From the NCBI RefSeq assembly GCF_018734325.1, contig NZ_CP073754.1, forward strand, positions 2,852,001 through 2,916,000: a stretch of DNA of 64,000 bases, written 5' to 3'. The first letter of the stretch is position 1. Each line of letters opens with the position of its first letter. Source of the DNA: Methylomonas paludis (GTDB taxonomy: Bacteria > Pseudomonadota > Gammaproteobacteria > Methylococcales > Methylomonadaceae). Positions 29,455 through 39,555 of this stretch are shown piece by piece. Position numbers and translations under genes: made by a program. The notes beneath the pieces were generated by a model, which was given only the letters and a program-made list of their open reading frames with translations, had not been told where the DNA came from and did not search any database.

Positions 29455-31050
29455 ATGCAACAAAATGTCTTACAAAGCTGGAATGACACTTGGCCTAACC
29501 CGCGCAGCAGCACACCGCCGCCAACCGGTGCCGGGGTGCTGGATCAGGCTGCTTTCAATACTATTGAGGTTGATGAGCTGTTTGACACGGTTAATTACGC
29601 AGCCAGTCTGGCAGGCCAAACTATATTGTATCGCTCCCTGACTCACCCCCTGGCCGATGCTGATGCTATTAACGCCAAACAGGCGGCCGTGCGGGAAATT
29701 CTGGAAGAACCGGGGGTGAGAAGCAATGTTGAACATATTGTTAATCAGGCCGCCGCCGGCGAAGCCAATTTGTATCTGCTGCTGTTTGGCGAATTTTTGG
29801 GTTCTTTTGGTACCGCCAGGGAAAAACACCATATTGAAGGCTACGGTTATAAACAGTATAGCCGGGGCATACGCTTTGTTTTGCATCTGGTAGACGCTAT
29901 CCAGGGTTCGGAAACCCCAAAAAGCCCTTATCTGCAAAGCATCTACGCCAAAATTGCCGGTTTTGCGCAAAGCAATGAATATTCGTTGATGCGGGGCCCT
30001 GTTTACAACAGCGAAAAAGGCCTGCAAAGCAAAGAAGAACGCAAACATTCCTTGTCGCCGGCCACCGTCTTTCGCCCTACTCTATTTAAGCCGGTATTAA
30101 TCGGTTTATTGTGTGCGCTGTTATGGGCATTGATTGAGTATTTTCCCGGCGACATGTTCAAAGTCGGCAAGGACGGCATTGCGATCGGTTCGGTATTTTT
30201 TCTGCCGATGCTGCTGGTTTATATCCCGGTGGTCGGCGGCTATGACCGCGACAACTGCATTATCCCATTACGCGAGCTATACCGGAGTTCAGCGGCTTTA
30301 GGAGAGCTGTTGGATGGCCTGGGCCAGTTGGACGAATTATTGTCGTTTATTAAATATGGTGAAGATTACGGCAGCACCACAGTGTTACCAAAAATCAGTG
30401 CTGCCGCTCAACACAGTATCAAACTGCAAGCGGCCAAAAATCCGGTATTGGGGCATCGTCATCCAGAATATGTCGGCAATGATTTCGAGCTGGACAGCGA
30501 TAGACTGGTATTTATTACCGGCCCCAATAGTGGCGGCAAAACCGCATTTTGCAAAACCATCGCCCAAACCCAGTTATTGGCGCAAATAGGCTGTTTTGTA
30601 CCGGCCAGTGCTGCCGAGTTAAGTGTAGCGGACCGTATTTTTTACCAAGCACCGGAAATTAGCCATCTGGATGACGGTGAAGGCCGCTTTGGCACCGAAC
30701 TGAAACGCACCCGTGACATTTTTTTAGCCAGCACACCTAACAGTCTGGTGATACTGGATGAAATGGCTGAAGGCACCACGTTTGAGGAAAAAATGCAGTC
30801 TTCTACCGATGTGCTGGATGGTTTTTACCGTAAAGCGAATAGTACAATCCTGATTACCCATAACCATCAATTGGTGGATGTGTTTGTCAGACGCGCCGCT
30901 GTCAGCCCCTGGCAAGTGGAATTTGCCGATGAACTGCCCACCTTTAAACTGGTGGCCGGCATTTCCAGAGTCAGCCATGCTGACCGGGTTGCGAAAAAAA
31001 TTGGTTTTTCCAAACAAGATATTGATAACTATCTGGCTCAATCGTTATGA
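29455..31050 (+). CDS. Membrane-associated MutS-like ATPase
   Basis: A 531-residue protein with a MutS-type C-terminal ATPase: Walker A GPNSGGKT at 356-363, Walker [11 protein letters not shown] and the His-switch-like [11 protein letters not shown]. It lacks the MutS mismatch-recognition and connector domains. Two strongly hydrophobic segments at about 211-229 and 242-262 suggest membrane anchoring, unusual for mismatch repair. The N-terminal part resembles the MutS lever/core helices. It is not MutS itself. It overlaps purT by 4 bases and follows hemH by 28. Confidence 0.8.
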   Translation: MQQNVLQSWNDTWPNPRSSTPPPTGAGVLDQAAFNTIEVDELFDTVNYAASLAGQTILYRSLTHPLADADAINAKQAAVREILEEPGVRSNVEHIVNQAAAGEANLYLLLFGEFLGSFGTAREKHHIEGYGYKQYSRGIRFVLHLVDAIQGSETPKSPYLQSIYAKIAGFAQSNEYSLMRGPVYNSEKGLQSKEERKHSLSPATVFRPTLFKPVLIGLLCALLWALIEYFPGDMFKVGKDGIAIGSVFFLPMLLVYIPVVGGYDRDNCIIPLRELYRSSAALGELLDGLGQLDELLSFIKYGEDYGSTTVLPKISAAAQHSIKLQAAKNPVLGHRHPEYVGNDFELDSDRLVFITGPNSGGKTAFCKTIAQTQLLAQIGCFVPASAAELSVADRIFYQAPEISHLDDGEGRFGTELKRTRDIFLASTPNSLVILDEMAEGTTFEEKMQSSTDVLDGFYRKANSTILITHNHQLVDVFVRRAAVSPWQVEFADELPTFKLVAGISRVSHADRVAKKIGFSKQDIDNYLAQSL

Positions 31051-32249
31051 ACATTGGTACACCTTGCCGGGCCAGCGCCACCAAAGCCTTGTTATTGGGC
31101 AGCGGTGAGCTGGGCAAAGAAATTGCAATTTCCTTACAGCGCTATGGCGTAGAAGTCATTGCCGTTGACCGTTATGACCATGCCCCAGCCATGCAGTTGG
31201 CCCACCGCAGTTATGTGATTGATATGACCGATGCGGCGGCACTAAAAACGCTGATAGACGAAGTACGCCCGAATTACATTATTCCGGAACTGGAAGCGAT
31301 TGCTACTGACGCGCTGGCGGAACTGGAAACAACAGGCCAAACCACTATAGTACCCAATGCTCGCGCCATTCAGCTGACCATGAACCGGGAAGGTATTCGT
31401 CAACTGGCCGCCGTGGAACTGGGCTTACCTACTTCGCGCTATGCTTTTGCGGAAAGCTTTGCCGAGTTACAAGCGGCTGTAAATGCCGGAATAAGCTACC
31501 CCTGCTTTATTAAACCGACCATGTCCTCATCCGGTAAGGGCCAATCCATGGTGAAGTCGGCCGATCAACTCCAGGCGGCTTGGGATTACGCCAAAACCGC
31601 CGGTCGTACCGATACAGGTAAAGTGATCGTGGAAGCCAAGATTGAGTTTGATTTTGAGATTACTTTGCTCACCGTGCGGGCGCTTAATGCGGATGGTCAG
31701 GTCGAAACTCAGTTCTGTGCGCCGATAGGCCACCGCCAGGAACAGGGTGATTACCGGGAAAGCTGGCAACCGCAGGCCATGAGCGACAAGGCGCTAGCCC
31801 GCTCCCAACAGATTGCCGCCGATATTACCGGCGCACTGGGCGGTTTGGGTTTATTTGGCGTGGAATTATTTATCAAAGGCGATCAGGTCTGGTTCAGCGA
31901 AGTCAGTCCGCGCCCGCATGATACTGGCATGGTGACACTGGTCAGTCAACGTCAGAATGAATTTGATCTGCATGCCCGCGCGATTCTCGGGCTACCGGTC
32001 GATACCAAGCTGACCCATACTGCCGCCAGTGCGGTGATACTGGGTGGCATCGACAGTCAGGATATCGTTTATAGCGGACTGGATCAGGCCCTGCAAATAC
32101 CAAACACGGATATTCGTCTGTTCGGTAAACCGGAAGCCTTTGTCAGCCGACGTATGGGGGTGGCACTGGCTACTGCCGCCTGCGTGGATGAAGCCCGTAA
32201 CCATGCCGTGCAGGCTGCCGGGTTGATCGGCATCAGTAGCGCCGGTTAG
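31047..32249 (+). CDS. purT: Formate-dependent phosphoribosylglycinamide formyltransferase
   Basis: Uses ATP and formate to formylate GAR in purine synthesis, apt in a C1-using organism where formate is plentiful. The 400-residue ATP-grasp protein has [11 protein letters not shown] at the start, [14 protein letters not shown] as the ATP-binding loop, and [25 protein letters not shown] for metal and substrate. It begins inside the last codons of the MutS-like gene (4-base overlap). Confidence 0.96.
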   Translation: MNIGTPCRASATKALLLGSGELGKEIAISLQRYGVEVIAVDRYDHAPAMQLAHRSYVIDMTDAAALKTLIDEVRPNYIIPELEAIATDALAELETTGQTTIVPNARAIQLTMNREGIRQLAAVELGLPTSRYAFAESFAELQAAVNAGISYPCFIKPTMSSSGKGQSMVKSADQLQAAWDYAKTAGRTDTGKVIVEAKIEFDFEITLLTVRALNADGQVETQFCAPIGHRQEQGDYRESWQPQAMSDKALARSQQIAADITGALGGLGLFGVELFIKGDQVWFSEVSPRPHDTGMVTLVSQRQNEFDLHARAILGLPVDTKLTHTAASAVILGGIDSQDIVYSGLDQALQIPNTDIRLFGKPEAFVSRRMGVALATAACVDEARNHAVQAAGLIGISSAG

Positions 32250-32271
32250 GGTAATTGCGGAGCATGCTGTC

Positions 32272-32844
32272 ATGTCGTGGCTTAAAATCAGTTGCCTAAT
32301 GCTGGTTTGCAGTAATGCCGGCGCTGATGTTTACAAGCAGATAGCCGGTAATGGCTTGATTACTTACACCAATAAGCCGCGTACTGACAACGGCTACCAT
32401 TTGTTATTCCGCACCCCGCCACGCAGCTATCCGCAAGATTTGAAATTTGTGTCGCAAAACAAGCAAAAATACAGTGATCTGGTGGCTAAAGCGGCTGCCA
32501 AACATAATCTGGATGTAAAATTACTCCACGCCGTGATCCAAGCCGAATCAGCTTATAACGCCAATGCCGAATCACCCGCCGGGGCGGTTGGTTTAATGCA
32601 GCTGATGCCCGACACGGCTGTGCGCTACGGGGTAGCCGACCGCCGCGATGCCGAACAGAATATAGACGGTGGCGCTCGTTATCTTAAAGATTTGTTGGCC
32701 ATGTTCAATTCGGATCTAAAACTGGCGGTGGCCGGCTATAACGCCGGAGAAGGGGCGGTGATGAAATATCATTACAATATCCCACCCTATCCAGAAACCA
32801 TGCATTACGTTGAGCATGTGCTCAGTCTCTACGCCAAAGGCTGA
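32272..32844 (+). CDS. Lytic transglycosylase, SLT domain
   Basis: Cleaves peptidoglycan with 1,6-anhydro formation. The 190-residue protein has a signal-like N-terminus (cleavage near NAGA, 15-18), a short leader region and an SLT fold at about 68-185: catalytic Glu 92 in IQAESAYN, GLMQLMP at 107-113 and the AGYNAGEGAV motif near 154. It is a small periplasmic enzyme. It starts 22 bases after purT and faces the maf gene. Confidence 0.88.
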   Translation: MSWLKISCLMLVCSNAGADVYKQIAGNGLITYTNKPRTDNGYHLLFRTPPRSYPQDLKFVSQNKQKYSDLVAKAAAKHNLDVKLLHAVIQAESAYNANAESPAGAVGLMQLMPDTAVRYGVADRRDAEQNIDGGARYLKDLLAMFNSDLKLAVAGYNAGEGAVMKYHYNIPPYPETMHYVEHVLSLYAKG

Positions 32845-32855
32845 ACTATTCCGCT

Positions 32856-33434
32856 TTACAGGACTGTCACGCCGAATCTGGCTAGCAAGCTAACCAGTTT
32901 TATCAGGGGTAATCCAATCAAGGCACTGGGATCGCTGGATTCAATTCCACTGAACAAGGCAATCCCCAAGCCTTCGGCCTTAAAACTGCCGGCACAGGCA
33001 TAGGGCTGTTCCAGATCAACATAATGTTCTATCTGTTCCAGGCTTAACTGGCGAAAATAGACTCTGGTAATGTCCAGATCTGTCAGACACCTATTACGGC
33101 TGGCATCAAAAACACTGACTGCGGTATAAAACTCCACACATTGTCCGGATTGAGCCTGTAATTGGGCTATTGCCGGCTGGCGCTGGCCGGGTTTACCCAG
33201 AAGCTGGGTACCACACAAGGCCACCTGATCGGAACCGATAATCAAGCCATGGGGAAACATCACCCCGACCGCTCTGGCTTTTGCTTGAGCGAGTCTTATA
33301 GCCAGTTGTGCCGGATTTTCTCCGGGTTGGGGAGACTCATCCACTTCACTGTTAAAACTGATAAAATCAAGTTGGAGTTTAGCCAATAACTCGGCCCGAT
33401 AAGCTGATCCAGAGGCTAGTACAAGGGTAGACAT
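32856..33434 (-). CDS. maf: Maf-family nucleotide pyrophosphatase (YceF-like)
   Basis: Hydrolyses modified or non-canonical nucleoside triphosphates; the YceF type prefers 7-methyl-GTP. The 192-residue protein has LASGSAYRAELLAKL at the start, EVDES, and GSDQVALCG with the catalytic Asp. It is divergent from yceD-rpmF, the same neighbourhood as yceF in other gammaproteobacteria, which favours the YceF type. Confidence 0.9.
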   Translation of the reverse strand: MSTLVLASGSAYRAELLAKLQLDFISFNSEVDESPQPGENPAQLAIRLAQAKARAVGVMFPHGLIIGSDQVALCGTQLLGKPGQRQPAIAQLQAQSGQCVEFYTAVSVFDASRNRCLTDLDITRVYFRQLSLEQIEHYVDLEQPYACAGSFKAEGLGIALFSGIESSDPSALIGLPLIKLVSLLARFGVTVL

Positions 33435-33504
33435 AGGTAAATAAATAGAATTAGTTAAGTGTGTATTTGACGCAACAGAAGCTAAGCTGTATCATTCTAC
33501 AGTT

Positions 33505-34026
33505 ATGTCAGATAAATTACCCGAACTTATAGATCCCATTTTGCTCGCTGAAAGACGTAGTGAGCTGGTGGGCGCAATTAAAATTGCCGATCTTGAGCGC
33601 TTATCTGATTTACTCGCCGATACGGCAGGCGATGTCGCAATTGAAGTGGTTTTTGCCAAAACCGGCAAGCTGGCAACAGTATCCGGACATATAAAAACCA
33701 CATTGAATCTGGCTTGTCAATCCTGTCTGCAGGGCTTTGCCTGGCCGCTTGAGCAACGTTTTAAGCTGGCTGTAGTGTCTTCATTACAGGAAGCAGACAA
33801 ACTTGGCCTGGATTGCGAACCGTTATTATTGACAGGCGAAAAAATATCGCTAAGCGCCTTGATTGAAGATGAAATATTGCTGGCCTTGCCGGACTATCCC
33901 AAGCATGAGCATAACTGCCTAAGCGGTCGAAACGTTCAGCCCAGCGATGATAAATTAGAATCTAAACCCAGTAAGGCGAATAACCCTTTTTCTGTTTTAG
34001 CAAAACTTAAAAACACCGGAGATTAA
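33505..34026 (+). CDS. yceD: DUF177/YceD-family protein (23S rRNA accumulation)
   Basis: A 173-residue DUF177 protein. It shows [20 protein letters not shown] and an acidic [18 protein letters not shown] segment, with the conserved Cys residues near the end. The family is encoded before rpmF in most bacteria and affects 23S rRNA levels. Here it ends 1 base before the rpmF start. Confidence 0.9.
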   Translation: MSDKLPELIDPILLAERRSELVGAIKIADLERLSDLLADTAGDVAIEVVFAKTGKLATVSGHIKTTLNLACQSCLQGFAWPLEQRFKLAVVSSLQEADKLGLDCEPLLLTGEKISLSALIEDEILLALPDYPKHEHNCLSGRNVQPSDDKLESKPSKANNPFSVLAKLKNTGD

Positions 34027-34027
34027 A

Positions 34028-34216
34028 ATGGCAGTACAAAAAAGTAAAGTATCGCGCTCCAGACGCGGTCAACGTCGTTCACACGATGCATTAGTTGGCA
34101 AAACCCTGGCGCAAGACCCCTTGACAGGTGAAGTACATCTGCGTCATCACATGACTCCAGACGGTTATTTCAAAGGCCGTCAAATTATTGGCGGCGGCAT
34201 TGTTGACGAAGATTAA
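34028..34216 (+). CDS. rpmF: 50S ribosomal protein L32
   Basis: A 62-residue L32 with [21 protein letters not shown] at the start and [16 protein letters not shown] towards the end. It lacks the CxxC pairs of zinc-binding L32 forms. It lies directly behind yceD and upstream of plsX, the standard order. Confidence 0.95.
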   Translation: MAVQKSKVSRSRRGQRRSHDALVGKTLAQDPLTGEVHLRHHMTPDGYFKGRQIIGGGIVDED

Positions 34217-34301
34217 TTAATAATCTTCAGCCATAACCACGTAAAGCCGGCGCATTACCCACTGTTGTCGGCTTTTCCGACTACAGGAGCTAATCCTAAG
34301 C

Positions 34302-35330
34302 GTGAGTGTAACTCTTTCAATTGATGCCATGGGCGGAGATTTTGGTCCTAAAGTGACCGTCCCCGCAGCACTGGCCTGTTTAAGAAAAAATCCGGATCTG
34401 AAATTGATTATGGTTGGCGACGAAATAGTCTTGAACGGACTATTAGCCGATGCCAAACTTACTTTCAAAGACCGTATTGCCGTCCATCACGCATCCCAAG
34501 TGGTTGAGATGGACGAGGCCCCGCAAAAAGCCTTAAAAAACAAAAAAGACTCTTCCATGCGGGTGGCTATCAATCTGGTTCAGCAAGGCCTGGCCGATGC
34601 CTGTGTCAGCGCCGGTAATACCGGGGCGTTAATGGCCACGGCCCGCTTTGTGTTAAAAATGATACCCGGCATCGAACGTCCAGCCATTATTTCGACTCTG
34701 CCTTCCCTGTATGGACATACTCATATGTTGGACTTGGGTGGTAATGTCGATTCCAGCGCGGAACAACTCTACCAATTTGCGGTCATGGGCGAAGAAGTGG
34801 TCAAGGCTGTCGAGAATATCGACAAACCTAAGGTGGCATTGCTCAATATAGGCGAAGAGGATATGAAAGGAAATGTCCAGGTCAAAGCCGCCGCTAAATT
34901 ACTGGAAAACTCCAGCTTGAACTATATCGGTTATGTGGAAGGCAATTCCATCAATGCCGGCCATATTAAAGTTGATTTAATCGTCACCGATGGTTTTGCC
35001 GGGAATATTGCCCTAAAGTCCATTGAAGGCGCGGCGAAAATGATCAGCGTCAAATTGAAAGACAGTTTTTCCCAAAACATCCTGACTAAACTGGTGGGCT
35101 TGATTGCCTATCCGGTATTGAAATCCTTTAAGGATAGTATTGATCCTCGTCTTTATAATGGTGCCAGTTTCATTGGCTTACGCGGTCTGGTGATAAAAAG
35201 CCACGGCGGTGCTGATGCCCTGGCTTTTGAAACAGCGATTCATTTGGCCGAAGTTGAAGTCAGGCAAGCGGTGATACGCAAAATCAGCGAGAAGATTGAG
35301 AAAGCTTTGGAACAAAAGGTGAGCGCATGA
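34302..35330 (+). CDS. plsX: Phosphate acyltransferase PlsX
   Basis: Makes acyl-phosphate from acyl-ACP for phospholipid synthesis. From the GTG at 34302, preceded by AGGAG, it has 342 residues. SIDAMGGDFGP at the start, SAGNTGALMA and DGFAGNIALKSIEG are family signatures. It overlaps fabH by 4 bases. Confidence 0.95.
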   Translation: MSVTLSIDAMGGDFGPKVTVPAALACLRKNPDLKLIMVGDEIVLNGLLADAKLTFKDRIAVHHASQVVEMDEAPQKALKNKKDSSMRVAINLVQQGLADACVSAGNTGALMATARFVLKMIPGIERPAIISTLPSLYGHTHMLDLGGNVDSSAEQLYQFAVMGEEVVKAVENIDKPKVALLNIGEEDMKGNVQVKAAAKLLENSSLNYIGYVEGNSINAGHIKVDLIVTDGFAGNIALKSIEGAAKMISVKLKDSFSQNILTKLVGLIAYPVLKSFKDSIDPRLYNGASFIGLRGLVIKSHGGADALAFETAIHLAEVEVRQAVIRKISEKIEKALEQKVSA

Positions 35331-36295
35331 CACGTTGGGCCAATGTAATTGGCACGGGCGGCTATTTGCCTGCCAAAATCCGCAGTAATGATGATCTGTC
35401 TACCATGGTAGATACCAGCGACAGCTGGATTTACGAGCGTACCGGCATCAAAAACCGTCATATAGCCGCTGATGATGAAACGGCCTCCAGCATGGCTGAA
35501 GCTGCTGCCCGGCAGGCCATCGATATGGCTGGGATTGATGTTCAGGAAATTGATCTGATTATCGTTGCCACCAGTACCCCGGAACGCATTTATCCCAGCA
35601 CTGCCTGTTTATTGCAGAAACGGCTGGGAATCCAAAAAGGGGTCGGTTTTGACATCCAGGCGGCTTGTTCAGGCTCAATATACGCGTTAAGTATTGCTGA
35701 TCAATATATTAAAACCGGCATGGCCGAAAAAGTGTTGATCGTCGGCTCGGAAATCTGTTCGCGCATCACTGACTGGACAGACCGTACTACCTGCATTCTG
35801 TTCGGTGATGGGGCCGGTGCCATTCTGTTGGCTGCAGCGAAGCAACCCGGTTTATTGGCAACCCATATCCATTCTGACGGCAGCTACGAAGATCTGCTGT
35901 ATTGCCCCAATCCCCAGGTTGCCGCAGCCGCTAATCAAAACGAAGCCGCTTATATCCACATGCGCGGCAACGAAGTGTTTAGAGTTGCGGTTAATACCTT
36001 GGGCCGTATCGTCGATGAAACGCTGGCAGCCAGCGGTTTACAACAGACTGATATCGACTGGCTGGTACCACATCAGGCCAATACCCGGATTATTGCTGCT
36101 ACCGCAAAGAAATTGGGCATGAGTATGGAGCAAGTTATCCTGACCCTGGAAAATCAGGGCAACACATCCTCCGCTTCACTGTTGCTGGCGTTTGATCAGG
36201 GCGTGCGCGATGGTCGCATCCAGCGCGGTCATACGGTATTAATGGAAGCTTTTGGTGCCGGATTCACCTGGGGCTCCGCTTTGCTTAAGTATTAG
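35327..36295 (+). CDS. fabH: 3-oxoacyl-ACP synthase III
   Basis: Starts fatty acid synthesis from acetyl-CoA and malonyl-ACP. The 322-residue thiolase-fold enzyme has catalytic Cys 114 in QAACSG, the His in VPHQANTRII and the Asn in ENQGNTSSAS. It starts inside the last codons of plsX (ATGA). Confidence 0.96.
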   Translation: MTRWANVIGTGGYLPAKIRSNDDLSTMVDTSDSWIYERTGIKNRHIAADDETASSMAEAAARQAIDMAGIDVQEIDLIIVATSTPERIYPSTACLLQKRLGIQKGVGFDIQAACSGSIYALSIADQYIKTGMAEKVLIVGSEICSRITDWTDRTTCILFGDGAGAILLAAAKQPGLLATHIHSDGSYEDLLYCPNPQVAAAANQNEAAYIHMRGNEVFRVAVNTLGRIVDETLAASGLQQTDIDWLVPHQANTRIIAATAKKLGMSMEQVILTLENQGNTSSASLLLAFDQGVRDGRIQRGHTVLMEAFGAGFTWGSALLKY

Positions 36296-36306
36296 GAATT
36301 ATCACC

Positions 36307-37257
36307 ATGAGTCAACAAAATCAAAATCTGGCTTTTGTCTTTCCAGGCCAAGGTTCACAAGCCGTCGGCATGTTAGCGCAACTGGCTGACAGCTACCCGG
36401 TGGTCAAACACACTTTTGCCGAAGCATCCGATGTGCTGGGCTATCAGCTGTGGGATCTGGTCAGTAACGGTCCCGATGCCGAATTGAATCAAACTCAAAT
36501 TACCCAACCAGCCATGTTGGCAGCCGGGGTCGCCGTGTGGCGGGTCTGGACTGAAAATTCGACTGTACGTCCGGCCTGGTTGGCGGGCCATAGTCTGGGC
36601 GAATATACCGCACTGGTCAACGCCGGTGTGATCGCCTTTGGCGACGCCATCAAGCTGGTTGCTGAGCGTGGTCGGCTGATGCAGGAAGCCGTGCCGGCCG
36701 GTGTTGGCGCCATGGCTGCTATTATCGGCCTGGAAGATCAACAAGTGGTTGATGTGTGCGCCGCTGCTGCCAATGGCGAAATCGTTTCAGCTGCTAATTT
36801 CAATGCCCCTGGTCAGGTTGTGATTGCCGGTGAAACAGCGGCGATAGATCGTGCCATAGTGGCCATGAAAGCTGCGGGTGCCAAACGCGCCCTGAAATTA
36901 CCGGTCAGCGTACCTTCCCACTGTCCGCTGATGGCTGGTGCCGCCGAGCAACTCTACGCCTTGTTGCAAGCTATCGAAATTCATGCACCTAATACTCAAC
37001 TGATCCACAATGCTGATGTTCTGCCTCACACTAGTCCGGATGCGATCCGCACTGCGCTTAAAGAGCAGCTGTTTAAACCAGTGCGCTGGGTGGAAAGTCT
37101 GCAGTTCATCGAGTCTCAAGGTGTGACCACCTTTATCGAGTGCGGTCCCGGTAAAGTCCTGCTGGGTCTGAACAAACGTATTGCTGCCGATGCCAACCAC
37201 GCGGCTATCTTTGATAACGAATCTCTAAATTCAGTTCTGGAACAATTAAATGGCTAA
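36307..37257 (+). CDS. fabD: Malonyl-CoA:ACP transacylase
   Basis: Loads malonyl groups on acyl carrier protein. The 316-residue protein has FVFPGQGSQAVGM, catalytic Ser 96 in GHSLGEYTAL, and the His in VPSHCPLM. It overlaps fabG by 8 bases and follows fabH by 11. Confidence 0.96.
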   Translation: MSQQNQNLAFVFPGQGSQAVGMLAQLADSYPVVKHTFAEASDVLGYQLWDLVSNGPDAELNQTQITQPAMLAAGVAVWRVWTENSTVRPAWLAGHSLGEYTALVNAGVIAFGDAIKLVAERGRLMQEAVPAGVGAMAAIIGLEDQQVVDVCAAAANGEIVSAANFNAPGQVVIAGETAAIDRAIVAMKAAGAKRALKLPVSVPSHCPLMAGAAEQLYALLQAIEIHAPNTQLIHNADVLPHTSPDAIRTALKEQLFKPVRWVESLQFIESQGVTTFIECGPGKVLLGLNKRIAADANHAAIFDNESLNSVLEQLNG

Positions 37258-37978
37258 AAAACTCGCTATCGTGACCGGTGCCAGCCGGGGAATAGGCCGC
37301 GCTATCGCCGAGAAACTGGCGGCAGACGGTTTTTTTGTGGTGGGAACTGCCACCAGCGAACCTGGAGCAGCCGCTATTTCAGCGTACCTGACCGAGCAGG
37401 GCCAAGGCTATAAACTAAACGTAGCCGATGCGGCTGAAATTGAGGAATTCATTAAAACTGTTACCGATAATTTCGGGGTACCAGCCGTACTGGTCAATAA
37501 CGCCGGCATTACCCGCGACAACTTGTTGATGCGGATGAAAGACGATGAATGGGACGATATTATCACCACCAATCTCACCTCAATTTTTCGGATGAGCAAA
37601 GCGGTATTGCGCGGCATGATGAAAGCCCGTTATGGCCGTATTATCAATATTTCTTCGGTGGTTGGTGCTACCGGCAATGCCGGTCAAACCAATTATGCCG
37701 CAGCCAAAGCCGGCATGGTGGGTTTTAGCAAATCACTGGCTAAGGAAGTCGGATCACGCGGTATTACTGTCAATACTGTCGCACCCGGATTTATTGACAC
37801 CGATATGACCAAAGAGCTAGGAGCTGAAATTAAAACTCAGTTGCTATCTGCAATTGCCGTGGGCCGCCTGGGTCAACCCGAAGAAATTGCTCATGCCGTC
37901 AGCTTTTTAGCTTCTGAAGCTGCCGCTTATATAACCGGTGAAACCTTGCATGTCAACGGCGGCATGTATATGCCCTAA
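37250..37978 (+). CDS. fabG: 3-oxoacyl-ACP reductase
   Basis: NADPH-dependent short-chain dehydrogenase of fatty acid elongation. The 242-residue protein has TGASRGIG at 9-16, LVNNAGITRD, the catalytic Ser and the Tyr/Lys pair in NYAAAKAG, and GFIDTDMT. The next plus-strand gene expected in many gammaproteobacteria (acpP) is absent; a convergent glycosyltransferase follows after 10 bases. Confidence 0.96.
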   Translation: MAKKLAIVTGASRGIGRAIAEKLAADGFFVVGTATSEPGAAAISAYLTEQGQGYKLNVADAAEIEEFIKTVTDNFGVPAVLVNNAGITRDNLLMRMKDDEWDDIITTNLTSIFRMSKAVLRGMMKARYGRIINISSVVGATGNAGQTNYAAAKAGMVGFSKSLAKEVGSRGITVNTVAPGFIDTDMTKELGAEIKTQLLSAIAVGRLGQPEEIAHAVSFLASEAAAYITGETLHVNGGMYMP

Positions 37979-37988
37979 GCTGAACCAG

Positions 37989-38813
37989 TCAGATCTGTAA
38001 ATATTGATCTATGCCTGCTTCACTACGGATACATGTTTTATCCGTCAGGCGCTGTAATAAGCGGGCATAGTTGGGATCGTGCCGGCTTCTGTCGTTTTGC
38101 GGGTGCCAAAGGTGTAAAACCGGCACCGCAAACCGGCCTTCTTTACGCTTGATTCCTTGATGAATCAAGCGTATCACCAAGTCTGAATCTTCATACCCCC
38201 ATCCCTGAAATAATTCATCAAACCCGTTCACGGCGATAAAATCTTGTTTCCAGACTCCTAGATTGCAAGTCATGGCTTGTTGCCAGTATTTGGGTCTAAG
38301 ATAACGTGGTTTACTAAATGGCAAATACAGCAAAGGCAAGATACGATTAATCTGTCCGCTCAGTTTGCAACGCATAAAAAACAGCGTATTTTGCAAATGC
38401 AAAGGAATTTGCTGCTGCAAGGCCTGATTGGTGTATTGTTCGCTAATCAACAAGCGATTACCCGGCACAAAATGAGCTGATTCTGCTAAGCGGCGATGGC
38501 GCTGAATAAAATGCGGAAACACTACGCAATCGCCATCCAGAAAGATCAAGTAACTGCCACGGCTCTCGGCAACAGCTTTATTTCTGATGGTGGCCGCTCT
38601 AAACCCCTGATCAGGATGATAGACACTACGAATACTGAGCGGGGAGTCTGTGCTTAATTCGGCTATTAACTGCCGGGTATCTGCACCAGAACCATCATCG
38701 GCAATGATAATCTCAAAATGTCTATCAGACTGGGCCAGCAAGCTGTTTATGCAGGCAGCTAGTGCGCTTGGCCAATTGTAGGTGGTCACGATGACCGAAA
38801 TCAGCTTAGTCAT
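37989..38813 (-). CDS. Family 2 glycosyltransferase
   Basis: A 274-residue GT2 enzyme: ISVIVTTYNWPSAL at the start, EIIIADDGSG and FLDGDCVVFP with the metal-binding Asp residues, and NGFDELFQGWGYEDSDLVIRL, typical of galactosyltransferase-like GT2 proteins. It is the last of four overlapping minus-strand genes (lipopolysaccharide-type). It overlaps the gene before it by 8 bases. Sugar and acceptor are unknown. Confidence 0.85.
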   Translation of the reverse strand: MTKLISVIVTTYNWPSALAACINSLLAQSDRHFEIIIADDGSGADTRQLIAELSTDSPLSIRSVYHPDQGFRAATIRNKAVAESRGSYLIFLDGDCVVFPHFIQRHRRLAESAHFVPGNRLLISEQYTNQALQQQIPLHLQNTLFFMRCKLSGQINRILPLLYLPFSKPRYLRPKYWQQAMTCNLGVWKQDFIAVNGFDELFQGWGYEDSDLVIRLIHQGIKRKEGRFAVPVLHLWHPQNDRSRHDPNYARLLQRLTDKTCIRSEAGIDQYLQI

Positions 38814-39555
38814 GCTGGGATTGTTTATGTATATTCCGCAGCTTTAGGTATTTGTAGTAGCTGCCTTCGGCATTGGATATCGCCAACATTAATCCTTCTG
38901 CCCCATCCAAAAAGCCGGCTTTTAACAAATACGTGCGGATAAACGTCCAGATGCCCCGGCCAATGGCGCGCGCCAAACTGGCATGCTGATGCTGTTTGTA
39001 GAGTTTTTCGGCACCCAGAGTGGAATAATGATTTATTTTATCCAGCACTTCACTGGGATCGGTAAAGGCTTCGTGCAATATTGGCTGCTGTAAGTGTTTG
39101 ACAATACCGTTGACGATAACCCGCTCATGGACAACATCGTCACTAAACTGGCCGGTCTCGCGACGAAACAGCCTGAGCACCGGATCTGGCCACCAGCCGC
39201 CATATTTGATTTGTTTGCCGCAATAACTGGATAGACGGGGTATATAAAAGCCCTGAATACCGGATAGTTGCATTGCCTGTTGCATTTCTTGTTGCAGGGC
39301 TGGACTGATTTCTTCGTCAGCATCCAGCGACAAAACCCAGTCATGACTAGCTTTTTGCAAGGCTCGCTGTTTCTGCGGGCCAAATCCTGGCCAATCTGTC
39401 TGGTAAACAGCTGAGGTATATTGCTTGCTAATGGCCACGGTATTATCAGTACTGCCCGAATCTAACACGATGATTTCATCGGCCCAAGTCACGGATGCTA
39501 GACACCGGCCTATGTGCTCTTGTTCGTTACGGGTAATGATGATGACGCTGAGCAT
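38806..39555 (-). CDS. Family 2 glycosyltransferase (WaaE/KdtX-like)
   Basis: A 249-residue GT2 enzyme starting at ATG 39555, which overlaps the stop of the ligase gene as TGATG. LSVIIITRNEQEHIGRCLAS, EIIVLDSGSTDNT, WVLSLDADEEIS and the later GGWWPDPVLRLFRR are typical of WaaE/KdtX-type lipopolysaccharide core glucosyltransferases. The exact acceptor cannot be read from sequence. Confidence 0.85.
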   Translation of the reverse strand: MLSVIIITRNEQEHIGRCLASVTWADEIIVLDSGSTDNTVAISKQYTSAVYQTDWPGFGPQKQRALQKASHDWVLSLDADEEISPALQQEMQQAMQLSGIQGFYIPRLSSYCGKQIKYGGWWPDPVLRLFRRETGQFSDDVVHERVIVNGIVKHLQQPILHEAFTDPSEVLDKINHYSTLGAEKLYKQHQHASLARAIGRGIWTFIRTYLLKAGFLDGAEGLMLAISNAEGSYYKYLKLRNIHKQSQHD

